Program-made: the position numbers and the translations under genes
The notes under the pieces: generated by a model
What the model was told of the DNA's origin: nothing
Database searches by the model: none
What the model saw: the letters and a program-made list of their open reading frames with translations, nothing else
In this document: positions 23,536 through 31,300 of the stretch, one piece after another
Layout: each line of letters begins with the position of its first letter
Position numbering within the stretch: position 1 is the stretch's first letter
Source of the DNA: DATKGQ01 sp035510715
GTDB lineage: Bacteria; Patescibacteriota; Saccharimonadia; Saccharimonadales; UBA4665
DNA: 48,719 bases
Assembly: GCA_035510715.1 (NCBI GenBank)
Contig: DATKGQ010000030.1
Location: forward strand, 1 to 48,719
Direction: 5' to 3'

Positions 23536-24666
23536 TTAGTCAGTTTCTTCTTTTGTGCCTGAAGGATTTTCTGATCTGTCTGGGATAACCGCGCTGAACG
23601 TTGAACCGACATTTAACTCGCTTTTAAAATCAATCTCTCCGCCCAATAAATTGGTTAATTTTTTCGAAATATACAAACCCAGCCCCGTTCCTCTGGTGTG
23701 TCGGGTCCGATAATCATCAGCCCGGTAAAACTTACCAAAGATTTTTTCCTGATCAGCCCTAGAAATTCCTATACCGGTATCAGTAACCCAAAACTCGATG
23801 CCTTGGGCTTGGCGCTTGGCGCCCACGATAATCCGTCCTTTTTGGGTATATTTGATGGCGTTGGTAATAAAATTTTCAATAATTTCTTTAACGTATAGTT
23901 CGCTCGACTGGAATTTACGAATGCTCGGCTCAATCTGGGCACTAATTTCAATCCCTTTTTTAGTTACTTCCGGCCGATGATTATTAACAATTTCGTTTAT
24001 CAAGGCAGCCGGATCGATGGTTGTTATATCTATTTTTAGGGTTTTTCGTTCCGCTCTCGACAAAGTTGAGAGATCGTTTATTAGTTCTGCCAGGAATAGA
24101 ATCTGGCTATAGGCCTCATCGATAAACTGTTTGACCTGCTCAATATCGGGATCTGACTTTAACACGAATTGTGCATTGCTCAGGTCCCCCTCGGCAATTG
24201 TTACTGGTGTCCTAAGTTCATGGCTGACCACGCTGATAAACTCATCTCGTTCTTCTTCAAGTGACTTTTCATTTGTAATATCCCTTAGAACTAATACAAA
24301 GCCTTGTTCTCCGACTTGGCCATAACTTAAGTGGACCGGCGCAATATTCAGGTACAGGTTAACAGTACTTTTATCATCTCTGTGGAGAAGATAATCCCGT
24401 GTTGAAGTTGGTATTCTGACAAGGTTAATTAACGAATCAATATCAATTGGATTCTTATCTTTATCATATATTTTTAATACGTCCACCAATGGACGGTCAG
24501 TCAAAACCGTATTCAAATCCAATAAATTCAGCGCGGCCGCATTATATAAAACAATTCTCTTATTCTCATCAATGGCTATAACGCCATCATTTATGCTGTT
24601 AATTAACGTCACCAGGCGTTCGTGGTCAAGTTTGAAATTTTCAAAAGTTTGGTCGGTAATCGCCAT
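23536..24666 (-). CDS. Soluble PAS-domain sensor histidine kinase (orphan)
   Basis: A 376-residue protein. A PAS domain is at about 12-125 (LINSINDGVIAIDENKRIVLYNAAAL), then HisKA with the phospho-acceptor His in FISVVSHELRTPVT. HATPase_c has the N box NFITNAIKYTQ, the G1 box DTGIGI, the F box IFGKFYRAD and the G2 box GTGLGLYISKKL. No membrane segment or sensor domain other than PAS is visible, so it should sense a cytoplasmic cue. No response regulator is adjacent. It converges with the GT2 gene, 22 bases apart. Confidence 0.92.
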   Translation of the reverse strand: MAITDQTFENFKLDHERLVTLINSINDGVIAIDENKRIVLYNAAALNLLDLNTVLTDRPLVDVLKIYDKDKNPIDIDSLINLVRIPTSTRDYLLHRDDKSTVNLYLNIAPVHLSYGQVGEQGFVLVLRDITNEKSLEEERDEFISVVSHELRTPVTIAEGDLSNAQFVLKSDPDIEQVKQFIDEAYSQILFLAELINDLSTLSRAERKTLKIDITTIDPAALINEIVNNHRPEVTKKGIEISAQIEPSIRKFQSSELYVKEIIENFITNAIKYTQKGRIIVGAKRQAQGIEFWVTDTGIGISRADQEKIFGKFYRADDYRTRHTRGTGLGLYISKKLTNLLGGEIDFKSELNVGSTFSAVIPDRSENPSGTKEETD

Positions 24667-24713
24667 AATTAATTACATTATGGCATAAACACTATGACTA
24701 CAATAGTCCAAAG

Positions 24714-25412
24714 CTATTTGAAATCCGGCCGGTAAGCATTCGTTTCTCGCCGCAGTTGTTTGGCCTCTGGAGTGTATTTCTGTAATTCGTCCCAAAATTT
24801 TGCGCTGTGATTATGCACTCTGGTGTGGACAAGTTCATGCAGTAAGACGTAATCGATTAACCGCCAAGGCAGCTGCATAAGAAAAATATTAAGTCCGATG
24901 GCGTTATCATGGCTACAACTTCCCCAGCGGCTTTTTAAATAACGGGTACGGACACTCCGGTATGTAAATCCGTGCTGTTGGGCTAATAATTTTAGACGTT
25001 GTGGCAGCAGCACCTGAGCTTCTTGCTGAAGTGCCCTAATACAGGCTCGCCGGGCGACTGTTTGAACGTGCGAGTCTGCATTTTTGAGTTCAACCGGAAC
25101 CGTAACTATTATTTCTGTCTGGCTGAGTCTGGCTCTCACGGAGTGCGCTGATCTATCACTCTGAAATCTTAAATGATGAGCCTTACCAACGGACTGTTTA
25201 TCCGCTAAAACACTGAAATTCTGCTGTTGAGAGACAATCCAATCAATCCGGGTATTTATAAACTTTATAGCCGAATTGTATGGTGCCCAATAAGGCAAAG
25301 TTACTTTAATAGAATTATTGCCCGTAACTTTTATCCGGATACTGCGACTGCTCCGATATTTATAAAGAGATACTTCACCAATTAATGGCAAATCTATTTT
25401 CTTGTTCGCCAT
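24714..25412 (-). CDS. YgjP-type zinc metallopeptidase (DUF45, M48-related)
   Basis: A 232-residue protein. The C-terminal half carries the family core: TRYLKSRWGSCSHDNAIGLNIFLMQLPWRLIDYVLLHELVHTR. Zinc-binding His residues lie in HELVH, with a third His in NHSAKFW. The N-terminal half is the beta-rich YgjP-like domain (IRIKVTGNNSIKVTLPYWA). Members are predicted cytoplasmic metallopeptidases with unclear substrates. The start lies seven bases after the P-loop kinase stop, so the two are cotranscribed. Confidence 0.88.
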   Translation of the reverse strand: MANKKIDLPLIGEVSLYKYRSSRSIRIKVTGNNSIKVTLPYWAPYNSAIKFINTRIDWIVSQQQNFSVLADKQSVGKAHHLRFQSDRSAHSVRARLSQTEIIVTVPVELKNADSHVQTVARRACIRALQQEAQVLLPQRLKLLAQQHGFTYRSVRTRYLKSRWGSCSHDNAIGLNIFLMQLPWRLIDYVLLHELVHTRVHNHSAKFWDELQKYTPEAKQLRRETNAYRPDFK

Positions 25413-25419
25413 AAGCTAC

Positions 25420-26103
25420 TTAGCGGATTACGATATTGCGGCGGCTGAGATCGACTCTTCCTCCAAGTGTTTGTGGTATAAGGTTTACTAGGCCGGGTTT
25501 AACAACCGGGTTAGCATTCTCGGTTTTTACCAGATTTTGTTCACGCAGGTGCTTAAGAATACTACTGAACTGGGTTTTGAAAACCTGCTTGCCGCTGACT
25601 ACGATATAATCTTCATTGCGGTCCGGATTTTGCATGTGAGTGATAAGGTTATCAAAACCGGATCGGTCCAGTTTCATGGTGTATTTATCGTCAATCCGTC
25701 TACGGTCACGGCCGGCAATCCGACCGAAGGCACTTTCTACGTCAATCTGGAACCAGATTAAAATAGTTTTAGCATCAACTTTGTTCGCCAAATCACGCAG
25801 CATTCGCCGCTGACTTAATCGCATAGCATTAACGTCATAGATTACCGATACGCCAACCTTAAGAAATTCTCCGGTCATATAATCAACTAAATGGGCAATA
25901 ATTTCATTCTCTTGCATGTCGTAATGAGGTTCGCTAAACAGTTCATAACGAATACGATCCCCCTGGACATGGACGGCCTGGAATTGCTCACATAATTGCC
26001 GGGCGAAAAAAGTCTTTCCTGATCCGGGATAACCATACATTAATATTAACAATGGTTTATTTGCTGCGACTTTATTCATTATTATTGGTATATCAGATTT
26101 CAT
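25420..26103 (-). CDS. P-loop kinase (AAA_33-type, polynucleotide-kinase/zeta-toxin-like)
   Basis: About 227 residues. Walker A GYPGSGKTFFA is near the N-terminus. VQGDRIRYELF follows, as in AAA_33 and zeta-like kinases where this Asp sits near the phosphorylated hydroxyl. Then come VIYDVNAMRLSQRRML and a lid RIAGRDRRRID. These are predicted small-molecule or RNA kinases; the substrate is not known. The frame opens with a TTG at 26115. ATG at 26103 or at 26079 is likelier, with no clear Shine-Dalgarno at either. No antitoxin is adjacent, so a toxin role is not supported. Confidence 0.78.
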   Translation of the reverse strand: MKSDIPIIMNKVAANKPLLILMYGYPGSGKTFFARQLCEQFQAVHVQGDRIRYELFSEPHYDMQENEIIAHLVDYMTGEFLKVGVSVIYDVNAMRLSQRRMLRDLANKVDAKTILIWFQIDVESAFGRIAGRDRRRIDDKYTMKLDRSGFDNLITHMQNPDRNEDYIVVSGKQVFKTQFSSILKHLREQNLVKTENANPVVKPGLVNLIPQTLGGRVDLSRRNIVIR

Positions 26104-26240
26104 CTCTGAATGCAAAGTTTTTTAATCTATAAATTAATGACATATCAGCCTAAATCTCGTATCATATATTGTGATAGCCTTTTTTATCTGGATTCAAACA
26201 AATTAGAACAATAATTTATTGAGGCGTTATCAAATTTTAT

Positions 26241-26314
26241 AGGGGTGTTCGTTAATGGTAAGCGGCGACTCTCCAAAAGTCGTGCTGTCGGTTCAAGTCC
26301 GGCCACCCCTGCCA
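26241..26314 (+). tRNA. tRNA-Trp (anticodon CCA)
   Basis: A full cloverleaf: acceptor AGGGGTG/CACCCCT, D arm with TTAATGGTAA, anticodon stem CGACT/AGTCG with loop CTCCAAA giving CCA, T arm GTCGG-TTCAAGT-CCGGC, discriminator G and an encoded CCA. Its 3' end is followed at once by two diverged repeats that copy part of the T arm and acceptor. Confidence 0.96.
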
Positions 26315-26329
26315 AGCCGTCCTTTTGTT

Positions 26330-26445
26330 AAATAACAGATATAAAACAGTTTGTTCATTTCAACTATTACGCCATGTTATTAGTACTAAGTCTAACTTAC
26401 ATCTGTTAATAAAAGATCGAGTCCGGTCTCCCCTGTTGCGCTATT
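26330..26445. repeat. Direct repeat A, carrying a tRNA-Trp 3'-end-like sequence
   Basis: It shares several exact blocks with repeat B at 29945-30065: AGATATAAAACAGTT (26337-26351), a 20-base block at 26390-26409, AGTCCGGTCTCC (26420-26431) and CTGTTGCG (26433-26440). AGTCCGG...CCCCTG (26420-26435) differs from the tRNA-Trp T-arm/acceptor end at three of 16 positions. AACAGAT (26334-26340) and ATCTGTT (26401-26407) are complementary, so the RNA could fold. Weaker similarity to repeat B continues to about 26515. Confidence 0.75.
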
Positions 26446-26553
26446 CAGATTATATGTATTAGTATTTTATATTTACACAATTTAAGTTATTTATAAAAAT
26501 CAAAAAACATACAAAAATCATAATCTATTTATTGGGTGTTAGATCCGTGTGGC

Positions 26554-26817
26554 TCAGAAATAGTGGCCGTAATAATACCAAAAATGTTTCATAATTAGAC
26601 CGATAATTATCAGGAACCATAATGCTAGAACATCTATATGATGCCGGATTAGGAAATTAGTGAACGGCTTAATTTTTTTCGGAACAATAATATGGCCATG
26701 CTGTATGTTGTAGAGAGTTAAATACCAAAAAGTGATAATGGTGACGATCCAGGTGCCCATACAATATGGGCACATCGTATACTTTATGGCTTCTTTATAA
26801 ATAAGTTTAGCATGATT
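26554..26817 (-). pseudogene. Truncated vitamin K epoxide reductase (VKOR) family protein
   Basis: The open stretch encodes YKEAIKYTMCPYCMGTW and then two membrane segments (IVTIITFWYLTLYN, DVLALWFLIIIGLIMKHFWYYYG). CPYC followed by a membrane helix is the conserved second half of VKOR, the quinone-linked thiol oxidase that recycles DsbA-type proteins. The N-terminal membrane helices and the first Cys pair are missing: an in-frame TAA precedes codon 1 of the open stretch. An ATG directly before CPYC could give a 73-residue product, but it would lack the loop cysteines, so I call it a remnant. Confidence 0.65.
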
Positions 26818-26908
26818 TTACTAGACGCGTAGGCACTCCATTTATGCCTCATTGGTTGTATTCTTATTATATAATCACGGTATAACTTGTTTAATTATTT
26901 GATTAATC

Positions 26909-28051
26909 CTATATTTCCATGCTTCTCTTCGTAACTACAGTTGATACTCGTCCGACAATGTTCCCGTCTGATATAAGTCTTTCTCCCTGTACCTCAAAGG
27001 CTTTAATGAAGCCTATTACCAATTTGCCGAGGTAGGGAGCCCATGCAGCTTGCGACTGTACTTTAGCCTCTCCGATACGATACTCGCTCATATCCCATGT
27101 AACTTGCGTCTGGGCACCAACCCTTAACCCCATTATTTGAGCTGGCCTGGTTGACATGGCATCTATCAGCCGTTCAATTGTTATATAACCCCGTTTCACC
27201 TGATAAAACATCAGCGGTGTGGCTAGTTCTATGCCTGGTACACCAAAACAGGTCGTGTGGTTTCCGCCGTGGATACCATCAGGGTTTTCTAACTCTGCAT
27301 TTAGTTTACTTTGGATGGTATGTGGAGCATGATCAGTTTCGACAATATCAATTGAACCATCAGCAAGGTAGCGCATGAGTTCTTCAGCTTCCGCTGGGGT
27401 AGTCAGCGGCGGCTGCATTCTAGCAAACCAACCTTCAGAACGAACGTCATGAGCAGTTTTTAGCAAATAATGAGGGCAGACTCCTGAGGTTACTTCCCAA
27501 CCATGTTGCTTGGCTTCCAGGACTAGATTTACTTCACGACTGCTACTAATATGATGGATATGGAGTGGATGTTCAAATTCTCCGGCCACTAAAGCGATCA
27601 TGTCTTCTAAATTATCTCTACCGGTGTGAAAGCCAATCGGCTTATCAGGCGCCACGCGGTGCCATTCGGCTACTATGTCCCTGAAGTCAGATGCTTCGTA
27701 ATCATTGGCGTTTCCGGTAGTAGGAGCTCCATACAACTTGAGCCATAGAGAAAGACGAGACATGCCCTCAAGCTCACCAATATTATCTGATTCCGGTTGT
27801 GAACCGGCATGATATGTCGTGGGGATATAGGCACTGTCATGAGCGATTGCCTGCTTTTCCAGTATTCGTTCTACCGACCAGGTCGGACGGCCAGGCGTAT
27901 TGGGCATGTCACCAATTAGAGCATAACCTCCCAGGAGCGCCGCTCTGGTTCCGCTGGCGATTGTTTCGGCATAATTATTCCCTGGCTCACGCAAATGAAC
28001 ATGGGGATCTACAAATCCCGGTAGAACTAGCTCGCCATTCATACCTGACAT
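26909..28051 (-). CDS. pyrC: Dihydroorotase-type cyclic amidohydrolase
   Basis: A 380-residue amidohydrolase. Metal ligands His17 and His19 lie in DPHVHLREPG, the likely carboxylated bridging Lys105 in LKLYGAPTTGN, then His residues in LHIHHISSS, and Asp in VETDHAPH. The Arg in HLREPG binds substrate in dihydroorotases. It converts carbamoyl-aspartate to dihydroorotate in pyrimidine synthesis. Allantoinase or hydantoinase are the alternatives. It is short at the N-terminus, lacking the usual 40-50-residue beta strand region. GGAG is correctly spaced from the ATG at 28051. It is the only pyrimidine gene in the window and sits inside the repeat-bounded segment. Confidence 0.85.
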   Translation of the reverse strand: MSGMNGELVLPGFVDPHVHLREPGNNYAETIASGTRAALLGGYALIGDMPNTPGRPTWSVERILEKQAIAHDSAYIPTTYHAGSQPESDNIGELEGMSRLSLWLKLYGAPTTGNANDYEASDFRDIVAEWHRVAPDKPIGFHTGRDNLEDMIALVAGEFEHPLHIHHISSSREVNLVLEAKQHGWEVTSGVCPHYLLKTAHDVRSEGWFARMQPPLTTPAEAEELMRYLADGSIDIVETDHAPHTIQSKLNAELENPDGIHGGNHTTCFGVPGIELATPLMFYQVKRGYITIERLIDAMSTRPAQIMGLRVGAQTQVTWDMSEYRIGEAKVQSQAAWAPYLGKLVIGFIKAFEVQGERLISDGNIVGRVSTVVTKRSMEI

Positions 28052-28176
28052 CGTAAGCTCCTAATTGACTTAAGATTAATGATGAATCAACTTAAAAGCA
28101 AGCGATAGAGCCATAATTTGAAATTTGACTTAAATCAGACTAATCCCCAGATCCGTTGGGTTAAGTAGTATACAAA

Positions 28177-28225
28177 GATAGGTTCAAAACCATAAATATA
28201 CCAGCTCGGCTTGAGTCGAACTATC
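28177..28225 (-). terminator. Inverted-repeat structure between the cupin and dihydroorotase genes
   Basis: GATAGGTTC (28177-28185) and GAACTATC (28218-28225) pair over eight bases with one bulged G. An inner CTC-GGCTT-GAG hairpin lies at about 28205-28215. It follows the cupin stop on the minus strand and is succeeded by CTTTG rather than a clean T-run. It may end the redox operon transcript or be an unassigned structured RNA. Confidence 0.3.
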
Positions 28226-28246
28226 CAAAACTAGGTGTATATACTT

Positions 28247-28639
28247 TTACTCCGTAGTTTTCCCGTCAAAATGATCTTCTACTTCGTCGGCTTTGGTCGG
28301 CTGGACGGTGTCCTTAAGATGTTCCGGAGGAGAGTAAAGAGTATAAAGCTTTAACTCAGTATCGCCAGTGTTAATAATGTTATGAAATGTCCCGGCCGGT
28401 ATAATCACTGCCCAGTCATCTGTCATCTCGTGTTCACTCTCGCCATTATTGAGTATGACTTTTGCTTTCCCAGACTCAACTCGAATAAATTGATCCAAAC
28501 CATGTATCTCATTGCCAATTTCCACGCCTGGCTTTAAACTCATCAATACTAGCTGGGTATAATGAGAAGTGTAGATTACTCGTCGGTAGTCGTTATTTTG
28601 TTGTGTTTGTTCTTCAATGTTTCCTATAAAGTGTTTCAT
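28247..28639 (-). CDS. Cupin-domain protein
   Basis: A 130-residue single-cupin protein. Motif 1 is present in modified form (EIGNEIHGLDQFIRVESGKAKVIL), motif 2 as IPAGTFHNIINTG. The metal-binding set looks reduced to His/Glu/Gln residues in EIHGLDQF and His in FHN. The C-terminal 25 residues are acidic. Small cupins of this type often precede or accompany redox genes but have no single function. It lies 15 bases downstream of the DUF2892 gene on the minus strand. Confidence 0.85.
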   Translation of the reverse strand: MKHFIGNIEEQTQQNNDYRRVIYTSHYTQLVLMSLKPGVEIGNEIHGLDQFIRVESGKAKVILNNGESEHEMTDDWAVIIPAGTFHNIINTGDTELKLYTLYSPPEHLKDTVQPTKADEVEDHFDGKTTE

Positions 28640-28654
28640 GCTATTAATTATAGC

Positions 28655-28885
28655 CTACTTATTATTTATTGCTCGGATCGCTTTGCCCATAAATGGCATG
28701 TCAAATAGTAGAGCGAATATACAGAAGTCAAAAATACCCGCCAGCAGTGGAACTACACCAATTGCGCCGACGACATAGCCAACCTCATTTTTCATTACAA
28801 AGAAACCCATACAGATTAACACTACTCCCACAACAACCCTTAGTAATCGTCCTGCACCGCTTGCCATAAACTTAGAAAAATTCAT
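28655..28885 (-). CDS. DUF2892 (YgaP-like) small inner-membrane protein
   Basis: A 76-residue protein with two hydrophobic segments (LRVVVGVVLICMGFFVM and VGYVVGAIGVVPLLAGIFDF) and a short C-terminal basic tail. The size, the RLLRVVVG opening and the G-x-x-P-L-hydrophobic-x-G pattern are typical of DUF2892, which occurs fused to or next to rhodanese domains. A Shine-Dalgarno AAGGAG precedes the ATG. It lies 22 bases downstream of the glutaredoxin. The nearby rhodanese gene (divergent) fits this usual partnership. Confidence 0.85.
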   Translation of the reverse strand: MNFSKFMASGAGRLLRVVVGVVLICMGFFVMKNEVGYVVGAIGVVPLLAGIFDFCIFALLFDMPFMGKAIRAINNK

Positions 28886-28907
28886 GATACTTCTCCTTAA
28901 ATTTTAT

Positions 28908-29165
28908 TTATACTTTAGTAGCATTTTGTAGAGCCGCCTCAAAACGCGGCCGATCAAAGCCTAGAATCTTCTCAATCTTGCCGTCATCATATTCGATAGT
29001 AGCGAACGGAACACCCATTTGACCGCTAAGATTTACCATCATTTGGGCAGCAAACGGATTCTCTTCTACATAATAGTCGGTATACTCAATTGACTTGTCG
29101 TTCAACCAGCCTTTTAACATCCTGCAATAGGCACAAGTTTTTGTGCTATAAACTGTTATCTTCAT
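28908..29165 (-). CDS. Glutaredoxin-like thioredoxin-fold protein
   Basis: An 85-residue protein with the active site TCAYCRMLK near residue 10, the cis-Pro loop MGVPFATIEY, and the final helix. It reduces disulfides or delivers electrons to peroxidases or reductases in the cytoplasm. NrdH-type and mycoredoxin-like proteins look alike. The start codon overlaps the Fur-family stop by four bases, so it is translationally coupled to its presumed regulator. Confidence 0.92.
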   Translation of the reverse strand: MKITVYSTKTCAYCRMLKGWLNDKSIEYTDYYVEENPFAAQMMVNLSGQMGVPFATIEYDDGKIEKILGFDRPRFEAALQNATKV

Positions 29166-29575
29166 GCGTATTCCTTTCTATTTAATTTAATACACTGCCT
29201 ACAAACGCCACTTATAGTTAGTCTTCCGGATATTTGACAATCACCAATTGAGGCCTCCAGTATCGGAGTAATCTTTTTCTTTACGTCTGTGTCGCGCAAT
29301 AAGTCGCAACTATTGCAAAGGAAATGGTCGTGGGGCTTTATATTAGCATCGTAACGCATTGATCCGTCTTTACCGACTGGCGCCATGCCTATCTCACCAC
29401 GACTTGCTAGGCGCATAGTTGCCCTATGTACTGTAGTTGCACTTAGCTCGGGGAAAGATTTCCGTAACTCAATTAACAATTCATTATTTGTGGAGTGACC
29501 TTTAACCAATAAAGCAATTTTTATGGCATCGCAATACTTAGTTTGTCTTGTATTAATTGGTGCTACGTTAATCAT
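29162..29575 (-). CDS. Fur-family transcriptional regulator (PerR/Zur-like)
   Basis: A 137-residue protein. The winged HTH has SATTVHRATMRLASRGEI as recognition region. The C-terminal dimerisation part carries HDHFLCNSC and SGVCRQC, two CxxC pairs that bind structural zinc in Fur, PerR and Zur. The position next to glutaredoxin, DUF2892, cupin and rhodanese suggests a peroxide or redox role, but the metal cannot be decided. It probably controls itself and the divergent rhodanese through the palindrome at 29602-29622. Confidence 0.9.
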   Translation of the reverse strand: MINVAPINTRQTKYCDAIKIALLVKGHSTNNELLIELRKSFPELSATTVHRATMRLASRGEIGMAPVGKDGSMRYDANIKPHDHFLCNSCDLLRDTDVKKKITPILEASIGDCQISGRLTISGVCRQCIKLNRKEYA

Positions 29576-29601
29576 AACTACATAATACTAAATATATTTG
29601 C

Positions 29602-29622
29602 TAATGTAAATGATTTACATTA
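29602..29622. promoter_or_regulatory. Perfect 21-bp palindrome, likely Fur/PerR operator
   Basis: The half-sites TAATGTAAAT and ATTTACATTA flank a central G. The site is midway between the divergent Fur-family gene (start 29575) and the rhodanese gene (start 29665). Length, AT-richness and dyad symmetry fit Fur-superfamily boxes. TATAGT at 29625-29630 on the plus side could be the rhodanese minus-10, so binding would block both directions. Confidence 0.7.
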
Positions 29623-29664
29623 ATATAGTTTGTACTGGCACTAATTCAAAATTAAAGGAGCATT

Positions 29665-29922
29665 ATGAACAGATTAATAATTGATGTGCGTGAACCTATC
29701 GAGTTTAAGATGGGCCATGTTAAAGGAGCTATAAACATACCACCTTCCAAGCTAATGGCTGGCGCCGAAAAACTGCGAGATGTACCAAAAGACACGGAAC
29801 TAATACTTTACTGCCGAATGGGTAGCCGCTCTGCTGTTTCAATGAACATATTGCAGAATATGGGTTATACAAACGCTATTAATGGCATTAACAAAGACTT
29901 TGTAAAATCAAAATATCTCTAA
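29665..29922 (+). CDS. Single-domain rhodanese (sulfurtransferase)
   Basis: An 85-residue protein with LIIDVREPIEFKMGHVKGAINIP and the active-site loop YCRMGSRS, with Cys50. Single-domain rhodaneses carry persulfide sulfur and act in thiol or cyanide metabolism. AAAGGAG lies seven bases upstream of the ATG. It is divergent from the Fur-family operon and shares its intergenic palindrome. It is followed by repeat B. Confidence 0.92.
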   Translation: MNRLIIDVREPIEFKMGHVKGAINIPPSKLMAGAEKLRDVPKDTELILYCRMGSRSAVSMNILQNMGYTNAINGINKDFVKSKYL

Positions 29923-29944
29923 CATTTTAATTCTGTATTAGCTA

Positions 29945-30065
29945 TTTAACAAAATAGAAGATATAAAACAGTTCAATTATTTCAACTGTTGCACAGTGTT
30001 ATTTATATCTTGTCTAACTTACATCTGTTAAAAAGTTCAAGTCCGGTCTCCTCTGTTGCGATATT
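29945..30065. repeat. Direct repeat B, carrying a tRNA-Trp 3'-end-like sequence
   Basis: It matches repeat A over at least 115 bases, with exact blocks at 29959-29973, 30012-30031, 30040-30051 and 30053-30060, in the same order and orientation. GTTCAAGTCCGG (30035-30046) equals the tRNA-Trp T-arm sequence exactly at 12 positions. Weaker similarity continues to about 30138. A and B bound a segment of about 3.6 kb. Confidence 0.75.
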
Positions 30066-30162
30066 ACGATAATATTTAATAGTAATTTTTATTTTTATGA
30101 TTCAAGTCATTTATTAAATATCAATGCCAAAATACATTTAATACAATTCAATATAGTTTACG

Positions 30163-31233
30163 TTATACAGCATTGAGTGTAGTTTCAAACTCTGGTAATA
30201 CAGATATTGGGATGATATAAGGTTCAAGTGCATTTTCGACGTCGGTTAGATTACGGGCTAGTCCTAGCTCAACGATATTTAAAATCATAGATTCGTAATT
30301 CATATTAATATTTAGTGCACAGGCCTTAGGAAATGAACCATAACCGCTAATCAAACTTGGTATTAGATTAGCCTCAAGAAAATACGGCGTACCTGTATTA
30401 TCTAAACGTATATCTATACGTCCGTAATCACGTGCGCCCAAGGCCTGGAAGGCATCAATTGCGAGTGTGATAACTTTGGGCTTTAAGATATTATCCGTGA
30501 CCTTTAGGGCAAGTTCGGTATTCGATGATTTTACTTTACCACCCAAAACACGCTCACCGTGGCTATCTGGTTCAGTAACAAGTTCTATTGGCATCACTAA
30601 AAATTCATCGGTATGCATATTCTTCAGTATGGCCACACTAAACTCGCGTCCATCCAGATATTCTTCTATGAGCGAATCTGATTCTAACCTAGAGGCAATT
30701 GAGCGGACTTTTGATTCTAGCTCAACAACATTATGTACCTTGGAATCACTATCTATACCTAGCCCACCGCCACGATTCGTGGGTTTGACAAATAGGGGGA
30801 ATTTGAGGCGTAAGTTATTCCAGGTTTGCTCTTGATTTTGTCTAGCAATATAGTACGGCAAGGTCTTCAAACCAGCATCTAGCACCCGCTGTTTGGCTAA
30901 TGGTTTATTGCGCTCAAGCTCATGCGCCATTTGGTCTGACCCGGTATATGCTATGCCATGCTCTTCTAGGTATTTACTTATCCAAATCTTATTAGTGTCT
31001 TGCAAGCCCAAAGCTAGATCGACAGGTACGAATTCCATGCCCAAAAAGACCAAGTCTGGCCTTAGATCAATTAGATCTTCAAGTTCTGACAAATTATTGA
31101 CAATTGTAATTCCAACCTTGGAGTAATTCTTCGCCAAAACATTAAAAGCAGCATCCCGCGATCGTGCGCTCATAGAACTAAGCCAACTGTAACCAGAACT
31201 CACAATTTCAATGTGTTTATTAATTTTAATCAC
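30163..31233 (-). CDS. ddl: D-alanine--D-alanine ligase-like ATP-grasp protein
   Basis: A 356-residue ATP-grasp enzyme. FVKPTNRGGGLGID (about 145-158) is the ATP-grasp loop, SLIEEYLDGREFSVAIL the second ATP-binding strand, YGRIDIRLDNTGTPYFLEANLIPSL the Mg-binding C-terminal motif with Asp and Glu-x-Asn. This order is that of D-Ala-D-Ala ligase, which makes the dipeptide for peptidoglycan. The N-terminal domain is divergent, so another amino-acid ligase is possible. It is a single gene, 69 bases from the RRM gene on the same strand. Confidence 0.78.
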   Translation of the reverse strand: MIKINKHIEIVSSGYSWLSSMSARSRDAAFNVLAKNYSKVGITIVNNLSELEDLIDLRPDLVFLGMEFVPVDLALGLQDTNKIWISKYLEEHGIAYTGSDQMAHELERNKPLAKQRVLDAGLKTLPYYIARQNQEQTWNNLRLKFPLFVKPTNRGGGLGIDSDSKVHNVVELESKVRSIASRLESDSLIEEYLDGREFSVAILKNMHTDEFLVMPIELVTEPDSHGERVLGGKVKSSNTELALKVTDNILKPKVITLAIDAFQALGARDYGRIDIRLDNTGTPYFLEANLIPSLISGYGSFPKACALNINMNYESMILNIVELGLARNLTDVENALEPYIIPISVLPEFETTLNAV

Positions 31234-31300
31234 TTAGCCAATACCATCTAAAGCTCGGTTAATGTACGAGCTTTCTTTAGTTAACTAGATTGTTTACTGT

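Noticed and set aside
25420..26103. Zeta-toxin assignment for the P-loop kinase
   Set aside because: The fold is shared, but there is no epsilon-type antitoxin gene next to it and the neighbour is a metallopeptidase.
28177..28225. A tRNA-like gene in the cupin/dihydroorotase gap
   Set aside because: AGTTCGACTC resembles a T loop, but no acceptor, D or anticodon arm can be built around it.
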